Assembly (NCBI GenBank): GCA_036258315.1
Contig: DATADX010000020.1
Location: 1-29,246, forward strand
Origin: DASSYK01 sp036258315
Lineage (GTDB): Bacteria; Actinomycetota; Thermoleophilia; Solirubrobacterales; 70-9
Reading direction: 5' to 3'
Length of the DNA: 29,246 nt
Both the position numbers and the translations under genes were made by a program. Positions 8,056 through 14,140 of this stretch are shown piece by piece. The notes beneath the pieces are model-generated. The model was given only the letters and a program-made list of their open reading frames with translations, had not been told where the DNA came from and did no database searches. The first letter of the stretch is position 1; each line of letters begins with the position of its first letter.

Positions 8056-9255
8056 GTGAGGCTCCTGATCACCAGCTCGCGGATGCCGTTCGCTCTCGAC
8101 GTGATTCGCAAGCTCGGCGAGCGCGGGCACGAGGTGCACGCGTGCGACAGCTACGCGGCCGCTCCCGGCAGCCACTCCAAGTACCTCGCCGGCCACTTCA
8201 CGACGGCCTCGGCGAGCGCCGACCCCGACGGGTTCGTCTCCGACATCGAGCGCTACGCCGCCGACAACGAGATCGAGCTGATCATTCCGATGTTCGAGGA
8301 GGTCTTCTACCTCGCTGCCCAGGGCGAGCGCCTCTCCGAGGTGACGAAGCTCTACGCGCCGCCGTTCCGGACCCTCGCGCGCGTCCACGACAAGGGCACC
8401 TTTCAGGAGCTCTGCGACAAGCTCGGGATCCGCACTCCGCACACCGTGCTCGCGCACTCCCCCAATCAGCTCGAGGAGGCCTGCGAACACTTCCCCCGCT
8501 ACTTCGCTCGCGCGGCGTTCTCGCGCGGCGGGGTCGGGCTCTGCACCAACACAGGGCCCCTGGCGGGCCATCTGAAGCCCGAGGACGCGAAGCCGACCGA
8601 GCAGAACCCGTGGCTCGTCCAGGAGTTCGTCGACGGGCCGATGCACTGCACCTACTCCTGCGTCCACGGCGGCGAGGTGGCGACGCACATGTCCTATCGG
8701 GCCCCGCGGCAGTGGGAGCACTCGACGGGAATCCAGTTCCTGTCCGCGGATCCGTCGGACACGCTGCCGACGGTCGAGCAGCTCGCCTCCGAGCTCGAAT
8801 GGGACGGGCAGATATCGCTCGACTTCGTGGACTCCGACGACGGATTGATGATGATCGAGTGCAACCCGCGCCCGACGGACGGAGTGCTCCTGATGACGGC
8901 CGACGAGCTCGAGCGCGGGCTGCTTGCGCCGACTATCGAGACGCTCCAGGTCGAGCCCGGGCGCAGCGAGCAGCTCGACTTCGCGGTCCTCGCCCAGATC
9001 TTCCGCGAGCCGCTGCGACAGGTGCCGAGCTCGATTCACGACCTCGCGACGGTCAAGGGCACCGATCACGACTGGCGCGACTCGTTGCCGAACCTCTATT
9101 CCTTCCTTGCCTTCGCCCACCACGAGCGGATGAGCCTCGAGGAGCGGAAGGGCCTGTTCGAGGCGATGTCGGACGGGATCGCCTGGGACGGCCAGCCGAT
9201 TCCGGGGCTGCCGCCCGACGACGCGGCCTTCCTCGCCCGGCTGACCGGGGACTGA
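8056..9255 (+). CDS. ATP-grasp domain protein (carboxylate-amine ligase-like)
   Basis: A 399-aa protein with ATP-grasp architecture. An N-terminal pre-ATP-grasp Rossmann-like domain (MRLLITSSRMPFALDVIRKL, then ELIIPMFEEVFYLA) is followed by the ATP-binding part: DKGTFQELCDKLGIRTP, FARAAFSRGGVG, WLVQEFVDG and the metal-binding ending SLDFVDSDDGLMMIECNPRPT. Such enzymes join a carboxylate to an amine or thiol nucleophile through an acyl-phosphate. The Glu and Asn of IECNPRP are the expected Mg2+ ligands. The substrate is not indicated. A probable partner is the SDR gene 10 nt downstream, which suggests a small two-gene pathway. GTG 8056 is preferred because a TAGCGT box sits 7 nt upstream and family-like sequence begins there. 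Confidence 0.8.
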   Translation: MRLLITSSRMPFALDVIRKLGERGHEVHACDSYAAAPGSHSKYLAGHFTTASASADPDGFVSDIERYAADNEIELIIPMFEEVFYLAAQGERLSEVTKLYAPPFRTLARVHDKGTFQELCDKLGIRTPHTVLAHSPNQLEEACEHFPRYFARAAFSRGGVGLCTNTGPLAGHLKPEDAKPTEQNPWLVQEFVDGPMHCTYSCVHGGEVATHMSYRAPRQWEHSTGIQFLSADPSDTLPTVEQLASELEWDGQISLDFVDSDDGLMMIECNPRPTDGVLLMTADELERGLLAPTIETLQVEPGRSEQLDFAVLAQIFREPLRQVPSSIHDLATVKGTDHDWRDSLPNLYSFLAFAHHERMSLEERKGLFEAMSDGIAWDGQPIPGLPPDDAAFLARLTGD

Positions 9256-9265
9256 CCGCCCGCCC

Positions 9266-10018
9266 GTGGATCTCGGGATCGAGGGCAAGGTCGCGCTCGT
9301 GATGGGCGCGAGCAGCGGGATCGGCCGCGGTGTCGCCGAGGCGCTCGCGCGGGAGGGAGCGATCGTCGCCGTCTCGTCGCGCTCCAGCGAGCGGCTCGAC
9401 GAGCTCGCCGCCGAGCTCGGAGGCGGGTCGCGTCCGTTCCCCGCGGATACCGGCGACATCGAGCGGATGGGGTCCCTGCCGGAGGAAATCGCGGAGGCGC
9501 TCGGTCCGCTCGCGATCCTCGTCACGAACACGGGCGGGCCTCCTCGCGGGGCTGCGTTGGAGAACCCGCGCGACCAGTGGGAGGCCGCCTATCGCTCGCT
9601 CGTGCTCGCTCCCCGGACGGTCGTCGAGAGCGCGCTGCCGGCGATGCGGGCGCGCGGCTGGGGGAGGATCGTCAACGTCGCCTCCAGCTCGGTGCGGGAG
9701 CCGATCCCGGAGCTGGCGCTCTCGAACGCCCACAGGATGGCGGCGGTCGGGCTGTTCAAGACGCTCGCCACGGAGGTGGCCGGCGAAGGAATCACTGTGA
9801 ACACCGTCGCGACCGGCCGCTTCGCCACCGAGCGCCAGGCCGAGCCCCACGGTTCGATGGACGCCGCCGAGGAGGTGGCCAGGGAGGAGGTCCCCGCCGG
9901 CCGACTCGGGAAACCGGAGGAGTACGGCGACCTGGTCGCGTTCATCTGCTCGGAGCGGGCCGCCTATCTGACCGGGGCCGTGATCCCGCTCGACGGCGGC
10001 CTGCTCCGCTCAGCCTAG
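9266..10018 (+). CDS. SDR-family protein with altered catalytic Tyr/Lys
   Basis: A 250-aa classical-type short-chain dehydrogenase/reductase. The Rossmann glycine motif is present (MGASSGIGRG), as are NTGG in place of NNAG and the C-terminal SERAAYLTGAVIPLDGG typical of FabG-like proteins. The active-site region reads NVASSSVREP then ALSNAHRMAAVGLFKTLA. Aligned with the usual YxxxK, the catalytic Tyr is replaced by Ser and the Lys by Arg. The fold and cofactor binding look intact, but ordinary SDR oxidoreduction is doubtful. Similar Y-less subfamilies with an SNALR-type motif exist, so this is probably an inherited feature and not damage. The GTG start follows the ATP-grasp stop by 10 nt and is likely cotranscribed. 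Confidence 0.85.
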   Translation: MDLGIEGKVALVMGASSGIGRGVAEALAREGAIVAVSSRSSERLDELAAELGGGSRPFPADTGDIERMGSLPEEIAEALGPLAILVTNTGGPPRGAALENPRDQWEAAYRSLVLAPRTVVESALPAMRARGWGRIVNVASSSVREPIPELALSNAHRMAAVGLFKTLATEVAGEGITVNTVATGRFATERQAEPHGSMDAAEEVAREEVPAGRLGKPEEYGDLVAFICSERAAYLTGAVIPLDGGLLRSA

Positions 10019-10024
10019 GAGCAG

Positions 10025-10255
10025 CTACGGCTGCTCAACCGCTGCCTCGTCGTCCGTCTCCACCTCGGCGTCGGGATCGTCGGAGGCCTCGGTCTCGTCG
10101 CCCTCGGTCTCGTCGTCCAGACCCTCGCCCTCCGGGCCGACCTCGTCGGTCGCCTCCTCGTCGACGACGGCCTCGATTGAGCCGTTATCCGCGGACTCGA
10201 CCCGCTCAGCGGACTCGTCCTGGACCTGCTCGTCCTGCAGCTCGTCGAAGCTCAT
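10025..10255 (-). CDS. Small highly acidic protein of unknown function
   Basis: A 76-aa protein made almost entirely of Asp, Glu, Ser, Thr, Val and Ala, for example EEATDEVGPEGEGLDDETEG. No domain, Cys, signal peptide or membrane segment is visible and it should be disordered. The start is well supported: AGGAGG lies about 6 nt before the ATG, and upstream are two adjacent inverted repeats that look regulatory. The reverse strand has no competing credible gene. It lies 106 nt downstream of lgt on the same strand and its end faces the SDR gene with a 6-nt gap. It could be a charged chaperone-like or DNA-mimic type peptide, but nothing in the sequence decides this. Confidence 0.65.
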   Translation of the reverse strand: MSFDELQDEQVQDESAERVESADNGSIEAVVDEEATDEVGPEGEGLDDETEGDETEASDDPDAEVETDDEAAVEQP

Positions 10256-10279
10256 CCTCGTCCTCCTCTCGCTGTATGG

Positions 10280-10310
10280 AGGCCAACTGGCCTTTGCGCC
10301 AAGATGGCGC
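10280..10310. repeat. Two adjacent inverted repeats upstream of the acidic protein gene
   Basis: Arms AGGCCA/TGGCCT with a 2-nt centre lie at 10280-10293, and arms GCGCCA/TGGCGC with a 3-nt centre at 10296-10310. Both are perfect and share a CCA-n-TGG core. They could be tandem operators for the small gene or terminator-like hairpins after lgt; no T-tract follows. Confidence 0.4.
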
Positions 10311-10361
10311 GTGGACGCGATCCCGGTGTGAACCGGCCGGTGATCTCGCGCCGCTCGGAGG

Positions 10362-11132
10362 TCAGCCGGGCTGTCCGGCCGGGATCGGCGGCGTCCCGCG
10401 GCGTCGCAGGCCGATCGCGAGCCAGATCCCGCCGGCGACCATCATCGCGAGGCTGATCAGCTGCGCCTGGGTGAGTCCCAGCGCGACATCGTCGTTGCGA
10501 CGCACGAACTCGACCAGGAAGCGCTGGCCCCCGGCTAGGACGAGGTAGAGCGCGAACAGGAGCCCGTTCGTGAGCCGGTCGCGCAGGGACCAGAGGACGA
10601 GGGCGATCAGCCCGAGCGCGAGCGTCTCGTAGATCGGCGTCGGGTGAACCTCCTCATTGGTGGGCACCGTGCCGTCCGGGTAGGCCATCGCCCACGGTCC
10701 ATCCCACGCCTTCCCGTAGTCGCCGTCGCCCGAGAGCTGGCAGCCCACCCGTCCGATCGCCTGTCCGATCGCGAGCGCCGGGGCGGCGGTGTCGAGGAGG
10801 GTGGTGCCGAGGAATCTCCTGTACCAGGCCCAGGCCACGACCGCCAGCGCTCCCCCGATCAGGCCTCCGTACCAGACCAGCCCGGACCCGGAGACGATGT
10901 TGCCGAGCGGGTCGTCGCTGACGTCGCTCCAGTTCTCGACCACGTAGTAGAGGCGTGAGCCGATCAGTCCCCCCGCGAGCGCCGCGAACAGCGCTTCGTA
11001 GGCCCAATCGACTGGCTTGCCGAGCTCACCGAGCCGGCGCCAGACGACCGCTCCGGCCGCGAGAAAGCCGAGGGCCAGACAGAGGCCGAACGTCTGCAGC
11101 GTGAGCGGGCCGATCTCGATCTCGGGCAGCAC
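10362..11132 (-). CDS. lgt: Prolipoprotein diacylglyceryl transferase
   Basis: A 256-aa polytopic membrane enzyme that moves the diacylglyceryl group of phosphatidylglycerol to the lipobox Cys of prolipoproteins. The family signature region is AIGQAIGRVGCQLSGDGDYG, a variant of the usual GRxGNFxNxE with Cys and Asp replacements common in actinobacterial members. Conserved GGLIGSRLYYVVENW, GSGLVWYGGLIGG and HPTPIYETL are all present. There are about seven hydrophobic helices. It is slightly short for the family. The GTG start has no ribosome-binding site, but TAGCCT sits 8 nt upstream, fitting leaderless transcription. It lies downstream of argF and tRNA-Glu on the same strand, with no evident functional link. 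Confidence 0.92.
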   Translation of the reverse strand: MLPEIEIGPLTLQTFGLCLALGFLAAGAVVWRRLGELGKPVDWAYEALFAALAGGLIGSRLYYVVENWSDVSDDPLGNIVSGSGLVWYGGLIGGALAVVAWAWYRRFLGTTLLDTAAPALAIGQAIGRVGCQLSGDGDYGKAWDGPWAMAYPDGTVPTNEEVHPTPIYETLALGLIALVLWSLRDRLTNGLLFALYLVLAGGQRFLVEFVRRNDDVALGLTQAQLISLAMMVAGGIWLAIGLRRRGTPPIPAGQPG

Positions 11133-11140
11133 GGTGGGTG

Positions 11141-11146
11141 AGGCTA
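11141..11146 (-). promoter_or_regulatory. Candidate leaderless -10 box (TAGCCT) for lgt
   Basis: On the minus strand TAGCCT ends 8 nt before the GTG start of lgt, which lacks a ribosome-binding site. Confidence 0.4.
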
Positions 11147-11189
11147 GCCGAGCGGGATGAAGGTGAAGGGCAAGGGCGGGAAGTGGTAG

Positions 11190-11262
11190 TAGCCCCGACC
11201 GGATTCGAACCGGCGTCTCTCGGCTTGAAAAGCCGGAATCATCACCACTAGACCACGGGGCC
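11190..11262 (-). tRNA. tRNA-Glu (TTC anticodon)
   Basis: On the minus strand the acceptor GGCCCCG pairs with CGGGGCT (first pair G-U). The D arm contains GTCTAGTGG, the anticodon loop is TTTTCAA with anticodon TTC, and the T arm contains CGGTTCGAATCCG. The first pair of the anticodon stem (C-A) is mismatched, which is tolerable but unusual. The discriminator is A and CCA is not encoded. It lies between argF and lgt, all on one strand. Confidence 0.92.
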
Positions 11263-11276
11263 TTGCGGGGACGAGT

Positions 11277-12164
11277 TTAGGAGCGCCCTGGGAGGAGCAT
11301 CGCGAGCAGCGCCTTCTGCGCGTGCAGGCGGTTCTCGGCCTGGTCCCAGACGGCGGAGCGCTCGCCGTACAGCAGGTCCGCGGTGATCTCCTCGCCCGGG
11401 TGCGCCGGGAGGCAGTGGAGCACGATCGCGCGGTCAGACGCGGCCGAGAGCAGCTCCTCATTGAGCTGGAAGGGGCCGAGGTCGCGGCGGCGGCGTTCCG
11501 CCTCCGCCTCGTCGCCCATGCTCACCCAGACGTCTGTGTAGAGCGCGTCGGCGCCCTCGGCGGCGGCGCGAGGATCGCCGGTTTGCTCGGCGAGACCGTC
11601 CTCGAGTCGGTAGCCCTCCGGCGCCGCGACGACGACCTCGACACCGGCGGTCCGCCCGAGGATCGCGAGGGAGCGGGCGCAGTTGTTGCCGTCGCCGACG
11701 TAGGCGACGCGCAGTCCGTCGAGCTCTCCGAAGCGCTCGCGCAGCGTGAGCAGGTCGGTGAGCGCCTGGCAGGGGTGGTGAAGCGGGGTCAACGCGTTGA
11801 TCACGGGAACCTCGGAGGCGTCCGCCAGCTCGGCGACCAGCTCGTCCGAGCCGGAGCGGATCGCGATCGCGTGCAGGTAGCGCGACATCACCCGCGCGGT
11901 GTCGCGGACGGACTCGCCGCGGCTCAGCTGCAGGTCGTCCCTGTGAAGCACGATCGGGGTCCCTCCCAGCTCGGCGACGCCGACCTCGAACGAGATCCGC
12001 GTCCGCGTCGAGGGGCGCTCGAAGACGAGTGCAACCGAGCGGCCGGTGAGCGCTGCGCCGCCCTCGCCGACGGCTCGCCCCGCCTTCAGGTCAGCGGCGC
12101 GGTCGAGAAGCGCGACGAGCTCGCCGCGATCGAGCTCCGCGCCGGTGAGGAAGTGCCGCACCAT
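11277..12164 (-). CDS. argF: Ornithine carbamoyltransferase
   Basis: A 295-aa transcarbamylase that makes citrulline from ornithine and carbamoyl phosphate in arginine synthesis. The carbamoyl-phosphate site FERPSTRTR, the HPCQALTD motif and the ornithine-specific HCLPAHPGEEI loop, with the catalytic Cys, are all intact. The length is slightly below the usual 300-335 aa but no motif is missing. The other arginine genes are not in the window, so argF stands apart from any arg cluster here. The ATG has no ribosome-binding site; TAGTAT lies 11 nt upstream on the minus strand. The gene diverges from an EEP-family gene across only 56 bp. tRNA-Glu follows 14 nt after the stop. Confidence 0.96.
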   Translation of the reverse strand: MVRHFLTGAELDRGELVALLDRAADLKAGRAVGEGGAALTGRSVALVFERPSTRTRISFEVGVAELGGTPIVLHRDDLQLSRGESVRDTARVMSRYLHAIAIRSGSDELVAELADASEVPVINALTPLHHPCQALTDLLTLRERFGELDGLRVAYVGDGNNCARSLAILGRTAGVEVVVAAPEGYRLEDGLAEQTGDPRAAAEGADALYTDVWVSMGDEAEAERRRRDLGPFQLNEELLSAASDRAIVLHCLPAHPGEEITADLLYGERSAVWDQAENRLHAQKALLAMLLPGRS

Positions 12165-12175
12165 CGAAGCGGTCG

Positions 12176-12181
12176 ATACTA
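12176..12181 (-). promoter_or_regulatory. Candidate -10 box (TAGTAT) for argF
   Basis: On the minus strand TAGTAT ends 11 nt before the argF ATG, so the transcript would have a leader of only a few bases. No arginine-repressor box was recognised in the 56-bp gap. Confidence 0.35.
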
Positions 12182-12220
12182 CGGCTCGCCTCGACGCTCT
12201 CCGGCAGACTTGCGCCCACG

Positions 12221-13033
12221 ATGGAGCTCACCGTCCTCACCTGGAACCTCTTCCACGGCCGCGACGGTCCACCGGACCGGGCGCTCTACACCAAGCGGGC
12301 CGAGTGGACCCGGCTGGCCGAGCGCAACGCGACCCACGTCCAGGTGAATCGCGACCTGTGGCGCGAGTTCACCGACATGGTCTGCGGCGCGGATTGGGAA
12401 GTCGCGCTCCTGCAGGAGTGCCCTCCCCGCTGGGAGCCGGGGTTCGTGCGCGAGTGCGGCGCCGAGGCGTTCATGTCGCTCACCTCGCGCAATTGGCTCC
12501 ACTCGATCAGCTGGGCGATCGCCCGGCACTGGCCGGACCTGATCGGCTCCTCGGAGGGGGGATCGAACATGATCCTCGCCAGGGGTGCCGCGGGGGGCAT
12601 CGCCGAACGCAGGGAGCTGACGATCCGCCGGCGCCGCCCCGAGCGCCGCACGATGGCCTTCGCCCGCCTCGCCTCGGGCCTCTGCGTGAGCTGCCTTCAC
12701 GCAAGCACCAACCCGCCGCGCGCGGAGGAGGAGCTGATCCTCGCTGCTGAGCATGCGGTCCGCTGGGCGGGCTCCTCTCCGCTCGTGTTCGGGGGCGACT
12801 TCAACGTCAGGCCCGGCAAGAGCACGATCTACGAGGAGCTCGAGCGGCGCTTCGGCCTGATCGGGCCGACCGCTCCCGACGCGATCGACCACCTCCTCAC
12901 CCGCAACCTGGCGGTGACCTCGGCGGTCCGCGCCTGGCCGCCGGAGGCGCGAGAGCTGCGCGAGGACGGGCTCGCCCTCCGCCTCTCCGATCACGCTCCC
13001 GTGCAAATTACGGTCCGGCTGGACATAGACTGA
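12221..13033 (+). CDS. Endonuclease/exonuclease/phosphatase (EEP) family protein
   Basis: A 270-aa metal-dependent phosphohydrolase of the EEP (DNase I-like) fold. The conserved elements are in order: TWNLFHGRD (metal-site Asn), LLQECPP (metal-site Glu), SCLHAS (His), FGGDFNVRP (catalytic Asp and Asn) and LSDHAPV (general-base His). The length fits a minimal EEP domain without signal peptide or extra domains. The family includes DNA-repair nucleases, phosphoinositide phosphatases and sphingomyelinase-like enzymes, and the substrate is not evident. It diverges from argF and is followed 5 nt later by the phasin-like gene, with which it is probably cotranscribed. Confidence 0.85.
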   Translation: MELTVLTWNLFHGRDGPPDRALYTKRAEWTRLAERNATHVQVNRDLWREFTDMVCGADWEVALLQECPPRWEPGFVRECGAEAFMSLTSRNWLHSISWAIARHWPDLIGSSEGGSNMILARGAAGGIAERRELTIRRRRPERRTMAFARLASGLCVSCLHASTNPPRAEEELILAAEHAVRWAGSSPLVFGGDFNVRPGKSTIYEELERRFGLIGPTAPDAIDHLLTRNLAVTSAVRAWPPEARELREDGLALRLSDHAPVQITVRLDID

Positions 13034-13038
13034 GGGCC

Positions 13039-13662
13039 GTGGCCAGCAAGCCGACCAGCGCCAAGTCGAAGTCGAAGCCGAAGACCGGGGCGAAGGCCAA
13101 GCCGAAGTCGAAGCCGAAGGCCAAGTCCAAGACAAAGGCGAGCGGGCAGGCTTCGCGCTCCGAGCACAGCCTGCAGGCGTTCCGCGACGCGCTCGAGAAG
13201 ACCGTCACGATCTCGCGCGATCGGCTCCAGGAGGTCGTCGACGACGCCGTCAGGCGCGGCCGGATGACCCGCGGCGACGCCGAGGAGCTGGTCGGCAGGC
13301 TCGTCACCCGCGGCCGCGAAGGAGCCGACGACATCCTCGCCCAGCTCGAGGCGATCGTCTCCCAGTTCGGCGAAGCGACCGGCCGGGCGCGCAGCGAGGT
13401 CGGCGGGCAGGGGAAGAAGGCCCGCAAGCGCACCGTCAAGGCCGTCGACCGCCCGCTCGCGACGGCGGACCGCGCCCGCCGCCGGGCGCGCATACCGGGC
13501 TTCCCGATCACCGCGTATGACCAGCTCAGCGTACGCCAGATCGACAGCCGCCTGCAGGACCTGACCCGCCAGGAGCTGCGCAGGGTGCGCGACTACGAGC
13601 AGCGCCACAAGGCGCGCAAGGGCGTCCTGCGCGCCGTCGGGCGCAAGCTGGACAAGCAGTAG
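13039..13662 (+). CDS. Lysine-rich, phasin-like helical protein
   Basis: A 207-aa very basic protein. Residues 3-35 are a Lys/Ser/Pro/Ala repeat (KSKSKPK, KPKSKPKAKSK) like histone H1 or PhaF tails, encoded by low-complexity DNA. Next comes a helical region (LQAFRDALEKTVTISRDRL then VVDDAVRRGRMTRGDAEELV) resembling phasin-type coiled coils. The C-terminal domain YDQLSVRQIDSRLQDLT then RQELRRVRDYEQRHKARKG is a short helical module found in related actinobacterial proteins. It may bind DNA or coat granules, or both. The GTG start follows GAGGG, which overlaps the stop of the EEP gene. It converges on another helical protein gene with 7 nt between. Confidence 0.65.
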   Translation: MASKPTSAKSKSKPKTGAKAKPKSKPKAKSKTKASGQASRSEHSLQAFRDALEKTVTISRDRLQEVVDDAVRRGRMTRGDAEELVGRLVTRGREGADDILAQLEAIVSQFGEATGRARSEVGGQGKKARKRTVKAVDRPLATADRARRRARIPGFPITAYDQLSVRQIDSRLQDLTRQELRRVRDYEQRHKARKGVLRAVGRKLDKQ

Positions 13663-13669
13663 CGGGGGC

Positions 13670-14044
13670 CTAGCCGCCCGACTGGCCGCCGAGGCTCTTG
13701 CGGCGCTCCTCGAGCTCCTTCGCCAGCTCCTCTACCGACTCGCGCGACGTCTGCGCCCGGATCGCGAGCCTGCCGAGCTCCTTGCGGACGTCCTCGGTCG
13801 CGTCCTCGAGGGTGCTCCGGAAGCTCGAGACCTGGTCCTGTGCCTTCGAGGAGGCGTCGCCGGACACGTCACGCAGCCTCGCCACGGCCGAGTCGATGCT
13901 CGAGCGCACGTCGCCTGTCGCCTTCTCCCCGGCGGCCCGCAGGTCCTCGATCGCCTTCTGGACGTTGTCCCGGAGGCTCGGCCCTCCGCTCTCCCCACTT
14001 CCTCCACTTGCTCCGCTGGTTCCACTTCCTCCGCCTGCTTCCAC
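13670..14044 (-). CDS. Small helical (phasin/apolipoprotein-like) protein
   Basis: A 124-aa protein with a Gly/Ser-rich start (GGGSGTSGASGGSGESGG) followed by about 100 residues of amphipathic helix: LRDNVQKAIEDLRAAGEKA, SSIDSAVARLRDVSG and RKELGRLAIRAQTSRESVEE. Helix-forming residues repeat with hydrophobics at coiled-coil spacing, as in phasins or late-embryogenesis-type proteins. GTG 14044 is chosen because AGGAGG lies 8 nt upstream; the open frame running much further upstream is antisense to the methyltransferase gene. It faces the lysine-rich phasin-like gene end to end. The function is unknown; a role at a granule or membrane surface is only a guess. Confidence 0.7.
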   Translation of the reverse strand: MEAGGGSGTSGASGGSGESGGPSLRDNVQKAIEDLRAAGEKATGDVRSSIDSAVARLRDVSGDASSKAQDQVSSFRSTLEDATEDVRKELGRLAIRAQTSRESVEELAKELEERRKSLGGQSGG

Positions 14045-14068
14045 AGCCCGTACCTCCTCTTCGCTCCA

Positions 14069-14079
14069 CGCAAATTGCG
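14069..14079. repeat. Short inverted repeat in the divergent promoter region
   Basis: CGCAA-A-TTGCG is a perfect 5-bp inverted repeat with one central base, between the helical protein gene and the methyltransferase gene. It lies about 10 nt from the larger palindrome. Confidence 0.35.
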
Positions 14080-14087
14080 GCAAGACT

Positions 14088-14108
14088 GTATCGGCCGGCG
14101 GCCGATAC
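14088..14108. promoter_or_regulatory. Palindromic operator candidate between divergent genes
   Basis: Perfect 9-bp arms GTATCGGCC/GGCCGATAC with centre GGC lie between the minus-strand helical protein (start 14044) and the plus-strand methyltransferase (start 14141). On the minus strand it touches a possible -10 box, TACAGT (14085-14090). The size and symmetry fit a dimeric repressor site. Confidence 0.5.
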
Positions 14109-14127
14109 GCGAGGCTCGGGACGCCGC

Positions 14128-14133
14128 TAGCCT
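14128..14133 (+). promoter_or_regulatory. Candidate leaderless -10 box (TAGCCT) for the RNA methyltransferase
   Basis: TAGCCT ends exactly 7 nt before ATG 14141, which has no ribosome-binding site. This supports ATG 14141 over the upstream in-frame ATG at 14075. Confidence 0.45.
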
Positions 14134-14140
14134 GGCTCGA

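Noticed and set aside
13060..13145. Possible short-repeat array (CRISPR-like) in Lys codons
   Set aside because: The periodic AAG-rich DNA simply encodes the Lys/Pro/Ser tail of the phasin-like protein, with no spacers or constant repeats.
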